64,000 bases of DNA from UBA1738 sp045538755 (GTDB lineage Bacteria > Bacillota > Clostridia > UBA1381), in contig JAZQEC010000002.1 in assembly GCA_045538755.1 (NCBI GenBank), positions 62,001 to 126,000 of the forward strand. Direction: 5' to 3'. Below the pieces are notes generated by a model. It was not told the origin of the DNA. It saw only the letters and a list, made by a program, of their open reading frames with translations, and did no database searches. Positions 42,704-51,465 of this stretch are shown piece after piece (position 1 is the first letter of the stretch; each line of letters starts with the position of its first letter). Made by a program: the position numbers and the translations under genes.

Positions 42704-44096
42704 TATAAAAAACCCAACTTTTCGACTGGAAGTAAAAAAAGAACTTGCCCGGCGTGACTTTTGGGAATACTGCAAATTCACATCACCTGAATTTTACAAA
42801 GAAGGTAGGGACTTTTTAAAAGACCTTGCAAAACAGCTACAATGGTTTATTGAAGAAGCAAGCGAGCAAATTATGGTTATCAATTTGCCACCGAGACACG
42901 GGAAATCAAGAACGGCAACAAAGTTTGTTCAATGGCTTTTCGGTAAATATGGCGTAAAAATAAAGGTTATGACAGGATCATACAATGAAACGCTGTCAGG
43001 CACATTTGCAAAGCAAGTGAGGGACACAATAGCAGAAAAGCCCACACTTGGAATGACGGTGTTTAATGACCTATTTCCTGCCGTCAAAATTAAATACGGT
43101 GAAGCATCAATGCAAAAATGGGCGTTGAAAGGAAGCCAACAGGCGAATTATCTTGCAACATCACCTTCAGGAACTGCGACAGGCTTCGGCTGTAACATTA
43201 TGATTATAGACGATTTAATCAAGAATGTAGAAGAAGCCTACAACGCAACTACATTACAGAAGCAGATCGATTGGTTTACGAATACAATGCTGTCACGAAC
43301 AGAAAACGGCTTCAAGCTGATTATAATTATGACACGCTGGTGCAACGATGACCTTGCTGGGTTTATTCTTGCTAACTATGACAATGTAGTGCATATAAAC
43401 TACAAGGCGGTACAGGACAACGGGGAAATGCTTTGCGAGGATATTCTTTCAAAGGCAGATTATGAGCTTAAAACAAAGAATATGAACAAAGACATTATCC
43501 TTGCAAACTACCAGCAAGAGCCTATTGATGTAAAAGGAAGATTATATTCAGGCTTTAAGACATACACCGAAATACCAAAAGACAATGACGGAAAGCCACT
43601 CTTTAAATACATTTTGAATTATACAGATACAGCGGACGAGGGAAGCGATTTTCTTTGTTCTATTTGTTATGGAATGTATGAAGATGCGTATTATATTCTT
43701 GATATTCTATACACTAAAGCAGCAATGGAAATTACAGAGCCTGAAACTGCAAAGATGCTGACACGAAACAATGTCGGCTGTGCTTTGATAGAATCAAACA
43801 ACGGCGGCAGAGGATTTGCACGAAATGTGGAAAGAGAATGCAAGGCACTTAAAAACAGCCATACAACAATAAAATGGTTTCATCAGAGCAACAACAAGCT
43901 GGCGAGGATATTGTCAAATAGTACATCAGTAATGAATAACATATATTTTCCAGTAAACTGGCAAGACAGATTCCCGGAGTTTGCAACAGACATAATGAAG
44001 TATCAGAGAGAGGGGAAAAACCCTCACGATGATGCACCTGATGCATTGACCGGAGTATATGAAAATCCAAAACCACAAGGAAAGTGGCTTGTATAA
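42696..44096 (+). CDS. Terminase large subunit
   Basis: A 466-residue packaging motor. The Walker A motif is PPRHGKS (65-71), Walker B is MIIDD (about 168-172), and the C-terminal RNase-H-like nuclease holds DTADEGSD and HDDAPDAL. It translocates DNA into the procapsid with ATP and cuts the concatemer, probably with headful packaging as in SPP1 relatives. The next gene is over 300 bp away, across a structured intergenic region. Confidence 0.95.
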   Translation: MIDIKNPTFRLEVKKELARRDFWEYCKFTSPEFYKEGRDFLKDLAKQLQWFIEEASEQIMVINLPPRHGKSRTATKFVQWLFGKYGVKIKVMTGSYNETLSGTFAKQVRDTIAEKPTLGMTVFNDLFPAVKIKYGEASMQKWALKGSQQANYLATSPSGTATGFGCNIMIIDDLIKNVEEAYNATTLQKQIDWFTNTMLSRTENGFKLIIIMTRWCNDDLAGFILANYDNVVHINYKAVQDNGEMLCEDILSKADYELKTKNMNKDIILANYQQEPIDVKGRLYSGFKTYTEIPKDNDGKPLFKYILNYTDTADEGSDFLCSICYGMYEDAYYILDILYTKAAMEITEPETAKMLTRNNVGCALIESNNGGRGFARNVERECKALKNSHTTIKWFHQSNNKLARILSNSTSVMNNIYFPVNWQDRFPEFATDIMKYQREGKNPHDDAPDALTGVYENPKPQGKWLV

Positions 44097-44114
44097 GACA
44101 TAAATATTGTCGGG

Positions 44115-44229
44115 CGGTTTGTACGGCACATCGTTTTTTTACCGTGTGTTGTGGACGGACATACGGGTTTTAACGGTTTAAAGCCTCCTTTCTAAGGCTG
44201 CAATCGGCAGTCGTAGTGCTGACAAACCG
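44115..44229 (+). ncRNA. Candidate multibranched structured RNA
   Basis: A long closing helix pairs CGGTTTGT-(A)-CGGCAC (44115-44129) with GTGCTG-ACAAACCG (44216-44229): 14 pairs with one bulge. Inside are hairpins CCGTGTG/CATACGG (44142-44148 with 44160-44166), TTTAA/TTAAA (44169-44173 with 44178-44182) and AGCCT/AGGCT (44182-44186 with 44195-44199). Two G-U pairs favour the + strand. It lies between terL and portal and is followed by a compound terminator. No matching RNA family is known to me. Confidence 0.5.
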
Positions 44230-44254
44230 TCATTTTATATAACATATAAGTTAT

Positions 44255-44330
44255 AAGCCCTAAAATTCGTTTATGAAGTGAACCCCAAAAGTTAGACACT
44301 TTTGGGGTGCATATCATTACAGGGCTTTTT
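44255..44330 (+). terminator. Compound terminator before portal
   Basis: An outer stem AAGCCCT/AGGGCTT (44255-44261 with 44321-44327) followed by a T-run encloses the 13-base palindrome TGAACCCCAAAAG / CTTTTGGGGTGCA (44279-44311). Confidence 0.65.
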
Positions 44331-44350
44331 ATATTTAAGAGGTTAAGTAT

Positions 44351-44449
44351 ATGCAAACAAGCAAAAAACACGCACAGGCGAAAGAACTGAAAGCGTGGGG
44401 CGGTGTTTGTGTGGAAAGGGAATTGTTATGTTATCAAAAGAAGAAATAA
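44351..44449 (+). CDS. Possible small peptide gene overlapping portal
   Basis: A 32-residue basic peptide (MQTSKKHAQAKELKAWGG...) with AGAGG upstream. It overlaps the portal start in another frame and could couple portal translation. No homology is recognised, so it may be spurious. Confidence 0.35.
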   Translation: MQTSKKHAQAKELKAWGGVCVERELLCYQKKK

Positions 44450-45882
44450 AAAACTTGATAGCCGAGGACAGAATCTCTGAAAAGAAACGCTTTGCGGCGG
44501 TCGGTCAGCGGTATTATGAGGGTGACCACGATATAAAAAAGAGCATTTTGATATATTACAATGCTGACGGAAACCCGGAAATTGACAAAACGAGGTCAAA
44601 TATAAAAATATCGCATCCGTTTTTTACAGAGTTAAGCGACCAGCTATCGGCATATTTGTTATCGTTTGAAGAAAGCCCGATAAGAGCAAGGGAAAGAGCT
44701 GAAGGCTTGCAAGAACGCCTTGATGTTTACTTTGACGAGGAATTTTGGGCTGAAATTGGCGAGCTTATCACAGGCTCATACAATAAAGGCTTTGACTATA
44801 TATACGGCTATAAGAACATTGAGGATAGATTGGCTTTTGAATATGCTGACGGAATGGGCGTTGTTGAGGTAAAGGAAAAGGAAGCAAGCGACAACCGCAA
44901 GCACATTCTGTACTGGTATGTTGAACGCATAGACAAGGACAAAAAGGCTTTTATTCGCATTCAGGACTGGACAGAAGAAGAAACATATTTCTATATTCAA
45001 GAGGGCGAAACCGGGAAAATAGAGAGTGATAAGTCTGCTGCGGTCAATCCAAGACCGCACGTTGTATATACGGACAATGCCACAGGCAAAAGAATGGGTT
45101 ATTCTTTCGGTTATATTCCTTTTTGGCGACTTGATTATAACAGAAAGCAGATAAGCGGCTTAAAGCCTATCAAGCCTATTATTGACGATTACGATTTACA
45201 CGCTTGTTCGTTGTCTAATAACCTTGTGGACTTTGACACGCCTTTGCACGTTGTCAGCGGCTTTGAGGGTGACAATTTAGACGAGCTTCAGCAGAACTTA
45301 AAGACAAAGAAAATTGTCGGTGTAGATGCAGAAGGCGGCGTTGAGATCAGAACAGTCGATATTCCGTATCAGGCAAGACAGGCGAAGCTTGAAATAGACG
45401 AGGAGAATATTTATCGTTTCGGAATGGGCTTGAACACATCAGGGCTGAAAGATACAACAGCAACAACAAACATCGCTATAAAATCAGCCTATGAGTTGCT
45501 TAATATCAAGGCAAACCACGTTAAAACAGCCCTAAAGAAGCTGTTAAAAGGCATTATCAAGGTTGTAATTGCCGAAATAAACGATAAAAACGGCACGGAC
45601 TACCAGCTTACAGACGTTTATTTTGACTGGAAGCCGACCACTTTGACAAATGACACAGAGAACACACAGAACGAGCTTACAAAGGCGAATATAAAGCAAG
45701 TTGAGGTCAACACAATACTTAATATTGCTATGCAGATTGGTGATGAACAGACCTTGAAGTCGATTTGTGATGTTATGGATTGGGACTTTGAAGCAATACA
45801 GAGTGCAGTTGAACAGGCAAAGGCAGACGATGAGCTGAATGCTGCACAAAATGCACTAAACAATGTTGTTGATGAGGAATAA
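44428..45882 (+). CDS. Portal protein, SPP1 gp6-like
   Basis: A 484-residue portal protein. The beginning (MLSKEEIKNLIAEDRISEKKRF...RYYEGDHDIKKSILIYYNADG) and the central LKPIKPIIDDYDLHACSLSNNLVDFDTPLHVVSGF block match SPP1-type portals; the C-terminus is Gln/Asp rich. It forms the dodecameric DNA gate at one capsid vertex. The ATG at 44428 with AAAGGG is preferred to an in-frame start at 44395. Confidence 0.92.
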   Translation: MLSKEEIKNLIAEDRISEKKRFAAVGQRYYEGDHDIKKSILIYYNADGNPEIDKTRSNIKISHPFFTELSDQLSAYLLSFEESPIRARERAEGLQERLDVYFDEEFWAEIGELITGSYNKGFDYIYGYKNIEDRLAFEYADGMGVVEVKEKEASDNRKHILYWYVERIDKDKKAFIRIQDWTEEETYFYIQEGETGKIESDKSAAVNPRPHVVYTDNATGKRMGYSFGYIPFWRLDYNRKQISGLKPIKPIIDDYDLHACSLSNNLVDFDTPLHVVSGFEGDNLDELQQNLKTKKIVGVDAEGGVEIRTVDIPYQARQAKLEIDEENIYRFGMGLNTSGLKDTTATTNIAIKSAYELLNIKANHVKTALKKLLKGIIKVVIAEINDKNGTDYQLTDVYFDWKPTTLTNDTENTQNELTKANIKQVEVNTILNIAMQIGDEQTLKSICDVMDWDFEAIQSAVEQAKADDELNAAQNALNNVVDEE

Positions 45883-45897
45883 GCGAGGTGATAAGCC

Positions 45898-47430
45898 TTG
45901 AATAAGCGACAGAAACTTGTGCAGCAGCAGTTTTTGGATAATGAGGAAGGTATCATAAAGCGATTGACACAAGTACACACACAATCGCTGAAGGATATAA
46001 CCGCAAAAATTGAGAAGTTACAAGAGGAATTTGACGAACTGACCGCCATATATGACACAGTCGAGGACGAAGCACAAAGGGAAGTCCTGAAGTCAATGCA
46101 ACGGTCAAAAGTTTATCAAAAGAAGTACCAAGAAGGATTGAAAAAGCAAGTCGGCGATGTGCTTGATAATCTACATAAAAAAGAATTTAAAAGCGTTTCA
46201 GAGTATCTTGACGGCTGCTATACAGACGGTTTTATAGGTGCGATGTACGATTTGCAAGGGCAAGGGCTTCCGTTTATATTCCCTATCGACCAAGAAGCAA
46301 TGGTGAGGGCTGTGCAGCTTGATTCAAAGATAAGTCAAGGCTTATATAAAAGGCTGGGCGAAGATGTTGCGTTGCTGAAGAAGAAAATCACAGCACAAGT
46401 CAGCAGAGGAATCAGTACGGGGATGTCTTATGACCAAATGGCAAAAAGTCTGTCTGGCATTACCAACATAGGCTTTAACAATGCCGCAAGAATAGCAAGG
46501 ACAGAAGGACACAGAATTCAAGTGCAATCCGGAATGGATGCTTGTTATAAGGCAAAAGAAAAGGGTGCTGATGTTGTGAAACAATGGGACAGCACACTTG
46601 ACAGCAAAACCCGAGAATCACACAAGCGAGTTGACGGGGAAATAAGAGAGCTGGACGAGGAATTTTCAAACGGCTTGATGTTTCCGGGCGATCCTGACGG
46701 AAAAGCGGAAGCAGTTATACATTGCCGATGTGCATTACTTCAAAGGGCAAGATGGGCTGCTGAAGGCGGCTTCACTAAAATGAACAATTTCACAAAGCAG
46801 CTTGAATCCTTTGAAAGCCCTGAAGACTATGCTGAATTCAAGAAGACTTTCTTTTCAAAAGAGAATCGGCAATATATGAATCATGTTCAGAAAATGGAAG
46901 ACAAGTATGGCACAAAAAACTTCATTCAAGTGATTGATGGAATGTCTGACAAAGAATACAATAAATATTCTAATTTACTTGCAAACAATCCTGTTTTCAG
47001 AAAGAAGAAGGTTGATGAGGGTGTTTTCACCACTTTTAATGCAACAAAATCAGACACAATCAGACCAAAATCAATCATGAATGAAATGCGGAAGTCCCAA
47101 ACCGGAACAGATGCACTTGAATACTTGGTCAAAGAGAATGTGCCAGTGCGGTTATATTATGGCACAAGTCATCCCAAAGGTGTTTGCGGTCGGTATGATC
47201 CTTTTGATGATGAAATATCTATATTCTGTGATGAAACAAAAACAACAAAAGAAACAGCCCTTGCGGTAATTCATGAAGCTACACACAGAAAGCCTGGGGG
47301 CAAAGGTACTTTTAAAGAAGAAGTGGAATGCTTCAAGGCTGAAGTTATGCATAAAAAAGGATACTTGACAGATTCTGACATTAGTGATATAATTGAACAT
47401 GTGAAAAAGAACTATCCTGAATTGTTATAA
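45898..47430 (+). CDS. MuF-type head protein fused to a metallopeptidase domain
   Basis: A 510-residue fusion. The N-terminus is coiled coil (about 1-100), then the phage Mu F-like head morphogenesis (SPP1 gp7) domain (about 165-285, ending HCRCALL). The C-terminal extension (about 300-510) carries a zincin motif HEATH at 459-463 followed by GTFKEEVECFKAE, a likely third ligand. The MuF part travels in the virion. C-terminal enzyme domains on MuF proteins are known as phage polymorphic toxins. It begins with TTG, with GAGGTG 7 bases upstream. A small gene follows on a TAATG overlap. Confidence 0.85.
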   Translation: MNKRQKLVQQQFLDNEEGIIKRLTQVHTQSLKDITAKIEKLQEEFDELTAIYDTVEDEAQREVLKSMQRSKVYQKKYQEGLKKQVGDVLDNLHKKEFKSVSEYLDGCYTDGFIGAMYDLQGQGLPFIFPIDQEAMVRAVQLDSKISQGLYKRLGEDVALLKKKITAQVSRGISTGMSYDQMAKSLSGITNIGFNNAARIARTEGHRIQVQSGMDACYKAKEKGADVVKQWDSTLDSKTRESHKRVDGEIRELDEEFSNGLMFPGDPDGKAEAVIHCRCALLQRARWAAEGGFTKMNNFTKQLESFESPEDYAEFKKTFFSKENRQYMNHVQKMEDKYGTKNFIQVIDGMSDKEYNKYSNLLANNPVFRKKKVDEGVFTTFNATKSDTIRPKSIMNEMRKSQTGTDALEYLVKENVPVRLYYGTSHPKGVCGRYDPFDDEISIFCDETKTTKETALAVIHEATHRKPGGKGTFKEEVECFKAEVMHKKGYLTDSDISDIIEHVKKNYPELL

Positions 47431-47624
47431 TGGTGATAATAATGATGACAGAAAGTGAAAAGAGAATTGAAAAAATGCGTAATGGCGAAAAAATCAAATG
47501 TCCACACTGCAAAGATGGATTTTTTTCTGCTGTTGGCGATCCAAAAACAACGAAGGTTTTTCGATGTGACAATTGTGAAAAAGGAATGGTCTTGACTGTT
47601 CCGTATATAAATATACAAGAATAA
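47430..47624 (+). CDS. Small zinc-ribbon protein downstream of MuF
   Basis: A 64-residue protein with CPHC and CDNC pairs forming a zinc ribbon and no membrane segment. Its ATG overlaps the MuF stop (TAATG); in-frame ATGs at 47442 and 47445 are also possible. By position it could be an immunity protein for the MuF-metallopeptidase, or simply a virion accessory. This is inference. Confidence 0.7.
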   Translation: MVIIMMTESEKRIEKMRNGEKIKCPHCKDGFFSAVGDPKTTKVFRCDNCEKGMVLTVPYINIQE

Positions 47625-47662
47625 CAAGCACTTTGCAGCCGTTGCAGGGTGCTTTTTTGATG
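47625..47662 (+). terminator. Intrinsic terminator
   Basis: AGCACTTTGCAGC / GTTGCAGGGTGCTT pair imperfectly and are followed by TTTTTT, directly after the zinc-ribbon gene. It may be an attenuator within the late operon. Confidence 0.65.
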
Positions 47663-47681
47663 CAAAGAAAGGGATAAAAGT

Positions 47682-49460
47682 ATGGATATTAAACTATACA
47701 TAAACAATGATAAATTGAGCTGCCCTAACTTTTTTACCGTCTATACGGGAAATGTAGGGACATATCGGTGTGTATTTGTTATAAAATCAGCCTTGACGGA
47801 TGCATCTTGGTTTTGTGTGTTCAAGCAAGGCGAAAAAGTGTATAGCACAGTTATTGAGGGCAACGCTTGTGTAATTCCTCACGAGGTTTTAGAAAGCAAC
47901 GTGCCACTATATATTGGTTGTTATGGTGTAAGCTCTGCCGAATCAGAGCATAAAAGGATAAGCACAAACTGGATAACTGCACACATAGAGAACGGGGCGT
48001 ATTCAGAAGCAACAGCGCCGGAAACGCCTTCACTTGATGTATGGGAAACGCTTGTCAGCAAGACAGTTCCTATTATAGGCGAGAACGACAACTGGTTTAT
48101 ATATGATATAACTCAGAAAAAATATATTGACAGCGGTTGTGTTGCAAGGGGTAAGGATGGCTATACTCCGCAAAAAGGTGTAGATTACTGGACAGAAGAT
48201 GACAAGGCGGAATTTGTCGGTGATGTAAAAGACGAGCTTGATTTTGACGAAAGGCTTGGAAATAAGCAGGACAGGCTTACTGACGAACAGCTTTCCGACA
48301 TAAACAAAATCCCTAATATTGAAACAACGGCAAATGATGCCCTAGAGTGTGCGAATTCTGTCTCTGAAGGATTATCTGATTGTGTTACGACAGCTGAAGC
48401 AGAATCTACATATGCCAAAAAAACTGATATAAGCTCGGTTTATAAGTATCAAGGAAGTGTATCAGATGCTAACAGCCTAAGTTATACAGGCTCTATTACT
48501 TCCCCTGAGATTGGGGATGTGTATAATTGCGTCGGCGGAGGCACTGCCTATACTCGTGGCAGTAGCAGTGGAATTAAAATTTCATATGTTGATCAAACAC
48601 CATCAGGAGAAGGATATGCAGTCCGTTTTAAGTGCAATGATAAGTCTGTGGAGTTGCCCAAAGGAGTAATAGTGGAGATTTATGTTGACGGAAAACCACA
48701 ACAATACGAGATTGTGAAAGTTGGTTACACTCAACGAATAATGCCTGTGTCAGATACTGGATACACACCACTAGAATACGGAAGCGAATACGATATTTCT
48801 GTGCTACAGTATACCATCAATGAAGGTGCTAACGTAGCTTGGAACGGCTATATGTGGGATGACTTGGGTGGTACATTTGATTTATCAGGGTACCAGACAA
48901 AGCTTACCGATACACAGCTTACCAATATTGATAAGATACCTGAAATTAAAACAAGGGTGGATGATGCATATCCAGAGTATGATTTTGATGAAACTTATGT
49001 CATAACAGAGGATGAGGCAACGGCAAATGAATGGAAAAGAACGGCTGATAGTGAGGGAAATCCAATAAGGCTTTCTGAAATGCAGGTTGATTTTACAATC
49101 CCCGCTGGGGAAAATACAGGTGTGCAATATTTGTATTTTCAATATGAAAATACTGAAAAGCCAGCATCTCCGCGCAGTATGCGTGTAACAGAGTTTTCAT
49201 ATCAGAACACAAGCAAAGAAAGACATATAAGAGTTGTATGTTATAAAGAAAGAGAAACATTTTATTCTATTCGCGGTTATATGTGGGACGATGATAGTAA
49301 TTATACAATGATGAATTCTACAAGTGGATATCGTATGTCAATAGGAAATTTCTTTGAAAATCCTGCTCCACTAAAAGGCGTATATTTCAATGTGGCAAAT
49401 GGTTTGCCTGCCGCTGGTACAGTTGTTAGAATAAGGGGGAAAAGAATAAATGAAAATTAG
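47682..49460 (+). CDS. BppU-like fibre protein in the head module
   Basis: A 592-residue structural protein. The N-terminus (about 1-110) resembles the BppU/baseplate upper protein domain, then short collagen-like signatures (RGKDGYTPQKGVDYW), helical connectors (DRLTDEQLSDINKIPNIETTANDA, repeated near 400) and a beta-rich C-terminal region. BppU-type proteins usually sit with tail genes; here it lies between MuF and scaffold, so a head fibre or decoration role is likely. Confidence 0.7.
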   Translation: MDIKLYINNDKLSCPNFFTVYTGNVGTYRCVFVIKSALTDASWFCVFKQGEKVYSTVIEGNACVIPHEVLESNVPLYIGCYGVSSAESEHKRISTNWITAHIENGAYSEATAPETPSLDVWETLVSKTVPIIGENDNWFIYDITQKKYIDSGCVARGKDGYTPQKGVDYWTEDDKAEFVGDVKDELDFDERLGNKQDRLTDEQLSDINKIPNIETTANDALECANSVSEGLSDCVTTAEAESTYAKKTDISSVYKYQGSVSDANSLSYTGSITSPEIGDVYNCVGGGTAYTRGSSSGIKISYVDQTPSGEGYAVRFKCNDKSVELPKGVIVEIYVDGKPQQYEIVKVGYTQRIMPVSDTGYTPLEYGSEYDISVLQYTINEGANVAWNGYMWDDLGGTFDLSGYQTKLTDTQLTNIDKIPEIKTRVDDAYPEYDFDETYVITEDEATANEWKRTADSEGNPIRLSEMQVDFTIPAGENTGVQYLYFQYENTEKPASPRSMRVTEFSYQNTSKERHIRVVCYKERETFYSIRGYMWDDDSNYTMMNSTSGYRMSIGNFFENPAPLKGVYFNVANGLPAAGTVVRIRGKRINEN

Positions 49461-49680
49461 CGAAAACGGAATTGTACGTGATATGACACCTGAGGAAATA
49501 GAACAGTTTATGGCAGAGTCTAAAACTGACAGGATAAACGAATTAAAACAACAACTTGCAGATACCGACTATAAGGCAATTAAATATGCAGAGGGCTGGA
49601 TAAGTGAAGAGGAGTATGAGCCTGTAAGGATACAACGTCAAGCGTGGCGTGAGGAAATAAACAGGCTGGAAACAATGTGA
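49450..49680 (+). CDS. Small fibre-associated protein
   Basis: A 76-residue helical protein (ENGIVRDMTPEEIEQFMAE...YEPVRIQRQAWREEINRLE) of the type often encoded after phage fibre genes, perhaps an assembly factor. It overlaps the fibre gene by 11 bases, with GGGGAAAAG upstream. Confidence 0.75.
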   Translation: MKISENGIVRDMTPEEIEQFMAESKTDRINELKQQLADTDYKAIKYAEGWISEEEYEPVRIQRQAWREEINRLETM

Positions 49681-49731
49681 AAAGGTGATATTATGCACGA
49701 AACAACACTTGAATAATAAAACATTGATTTA

Positions 49732-49760
49732 AAGCATTTTCCTTTTGGAAGATGCTTTTT
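49732..49760 (+). terminator. Terminator after fibre genes
   Basis: AAGCATTTTCC (49732-49742) and GGAAGATGCTT (49747-49757) pair over 11 positions with a TTTT loop and a T-run. Confidence 0.8.
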
Positions 49761-49890
49761 ATATTGTCCAAAAATGCTGATGACATTTAAAAGCTGCATA
49801 TCTTGCCCTTGATGCAGGGCATTTATAAATAGCATCTTGTCAGCGGAAGAAACCGCATATAAAAACAAGGACAAAGAAAGGAATTTTGGT
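49761..49890 (+). promoter_or_regulatory. Structured leader of the scaffold-capsid genes
   Basis: The gap holds a hairpin TGCCCT-TGATGC-AGGGCA (near 49813-49830) inside an imperfect outer pairing of GCTGATGACA and TGTCAGC. No gene is seen here. Since a terminator precedes it, an unseen promoter or read-through must supply scaffold and capsid expression. Confidence 0.4.
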
Positions 49891-50577
49891 ATGGAATTTT
49901 TAAAAGAGCTTTTGGGCGAAGAAATGTATAAACAGCTTGAATCAAAAGTCAACGAACACAACGGGAACGAAGCAAACAAGGACAAGCAAATCAAACTTGC
50001 TAATCTTGGCAGCGGTGAGTACATCGGCAAGGGTAAGTATGACAGCGAGATCGAGAAACTGACAAACTCATTGACCGGGAAAACATCAGAGCTTGATGCT
50101 GCAAACGAACTTATTGCAGAACTGAAAAAGGGTGCAAAAGGTAACGAGGAAATGCAGACTAAAATATCAGGCTATGAAACACAAGTCGCAGAGCTTCAAA
50201 AACAGCTTGCAGAAACAAAGACAAAGGCGGCGTTAAAAGTCGCACTTCTTTCTGAAAAAGCCCTTGACGTTGATTATTTGACATTCAAATTGAATGAAAA
50301 ACTGAAAGAACAGGGCAAGGCTTTAGAGCTTGACGAAAACGAAAATATCAAAGGTTGGGACGAAGTAATTTCGGGATTGAAAACACAATTCCCGGCACAG
50401 TTTGAAGCAGCAAACGGCAATAAGACCATTGACGAACACAGATTGCCGCCGCCGAACAATAACGCACCGAGCGTAACGCAGGAGCAATTTGACAAAATGG
50501 GTTATCAGAGCCGCTTGAAGCTGAAACAGGAACAGCCCGAAGTTTATGCACGAATGACGGGCAAAGCAACAGAATAA
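49891..50577 (+). CDS. Scaffolding protein
   Basis: A 228-residue, highly charged coiled-coil protein (about 45-150 with heptads) of the phage GP20-like scaffold family, directly before the major capsid gene. It guides capsid assembly and leaves the mature head. The ATG at 49891 (MEFLKELLGEEMYKQLESK) follows AAAGG; an in-frame start at 49837 is unlikely. Confidence 0.88.
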   Translation: MEFLKELLGEEMYKQLESKVNEHNGNEANKDKQIKLANLGSGEYIGKGKYDSEIEKLTNSLTGKTSELDAANELIAELKKGAKGNEEMQTKISGYETQVAELQKQLAETKTKAALKVALLSEKALDVDYLTFKLNEKLKEQGKALELDENENIKGWDEVISGLKTQFPAQFEAANGNKTIDEHRLPPPNNNAPSVTQEQFDKMGYQSRLKLKQEQPEVYARMTGKATE

Positions 50578-50601
50578 AAGAAATGAAAGGAATGAATTAT
50601 T

Positions 50602-51447
50602 ATGACAAAGTTAGAACATTTAATTGATCCGGAAGTTATGGCGGATGCCATCAGCGGAAAAATCGAAAGTAAAATCGTTGTATCACCTTTTGCAAAGGTA
50701 GATACTACACTCGTAGGAAAAGCGGGTGACACAATCACCGTTCCGCAGTTCGCATATATCGGCGATGCGGAAGATATTGCCGAGGGTGTTGAATGCGGCA
50801 CAGTTCAGTTGACCGCAGACACAACCGAAGCAAAGGTCAAAAAGGCAATGAAGGCTGTTGAGCTTACAGATGAAGCTGTGCTTTCCGGCTACGGTGACCC
50901 GGTAGGCGAAACAAACAATCAGCTTGCTGCTTCTATCGCTGCAAAGGTCGATGTTGATGCTATGGAAGCACTTCAGACAGCACAGCTTACCCATGACGGC
51001 ACAGGCTCAAAGATTTCTTACGGCGGTATTGTTGATGCTGTCGCTGTATTCGGTGAAGAATTTAACTCAAACAAGGTTATTTTCGTACATCCTACTCAGG
51101 TTGCAACTTTAAGAAAAGACCCTGAATTTATTGCAGCGGATAAAATCGCTGAAAAGGTTATTATGAGCGGTGCAATCGGTAAGATTTGTAATTGTGAAGT
51201 TGTGGCTTCAAGAAAAGTTCCTCTTGATGAAGGCGGAGCAAATTATATATGCCCTATCGTTATGCTGAACGAAGATACCGAAACAGAGGACGATACACCA
51301 GCACTTACAATCTACCTAAAGAGAGACACAAATGTTGAAGCAGAGCGTAATACACTTGCAAGAAAGACCGCAATTTCAGCAGATAAAATCTACACTGTGG
51401 CTCTTTCAAATGCTTCAAAGGTAGTGCTTGCATCATTCAAGAAATAA
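50602..51447 (+). CDS. Major capsid protein
   Basis: A 281-residue HK97-fold capsid protein of the N4-gp56-like type: an extended N-arm with VSPFAKVDTTLVGKAGDTITVPQF, and a core with NSNKVIFVHPTQVATLRKDPEF. It forms the shell hexamers and pentamers. AAAGGA lies before the ATG, and it is 24 bp after the scaffold gene. Confidence 0.92.
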   Translation: MTKLEHLIDPEVMADAISGKIESKIVVSPFAKVDTTLVGKAGDTITVPQFAYIGDAEDIAEGVECGTVQLTADTTEAKVKKAMKAVELTDEAVLSGYGDPVGETNNQLAASIAAKVDVDAMEALQTAQLTHDGTGSKISYGGIVDAVAVFGEEFNSNKVIFVHPTQVATLRKDPEFIAADKIAEKVIMSGAIGKICNCEVVASRKVPLDEGGANYICPIVMLNEDTETEDDTPALTIYLKRDTNVEAERNTLARKTAISADKIYTVALSNASKVVLASFKK

Positions 51448-51465
51448 TGAAAGGGGGTTTTCCCT

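Noticed and set aside
44279..44311. An intact insertion sequence or MITE
   Set aside because: Both putative ends are adjacent with no transposase and no target duplication; the palindrome is better explained as part of a terminator.
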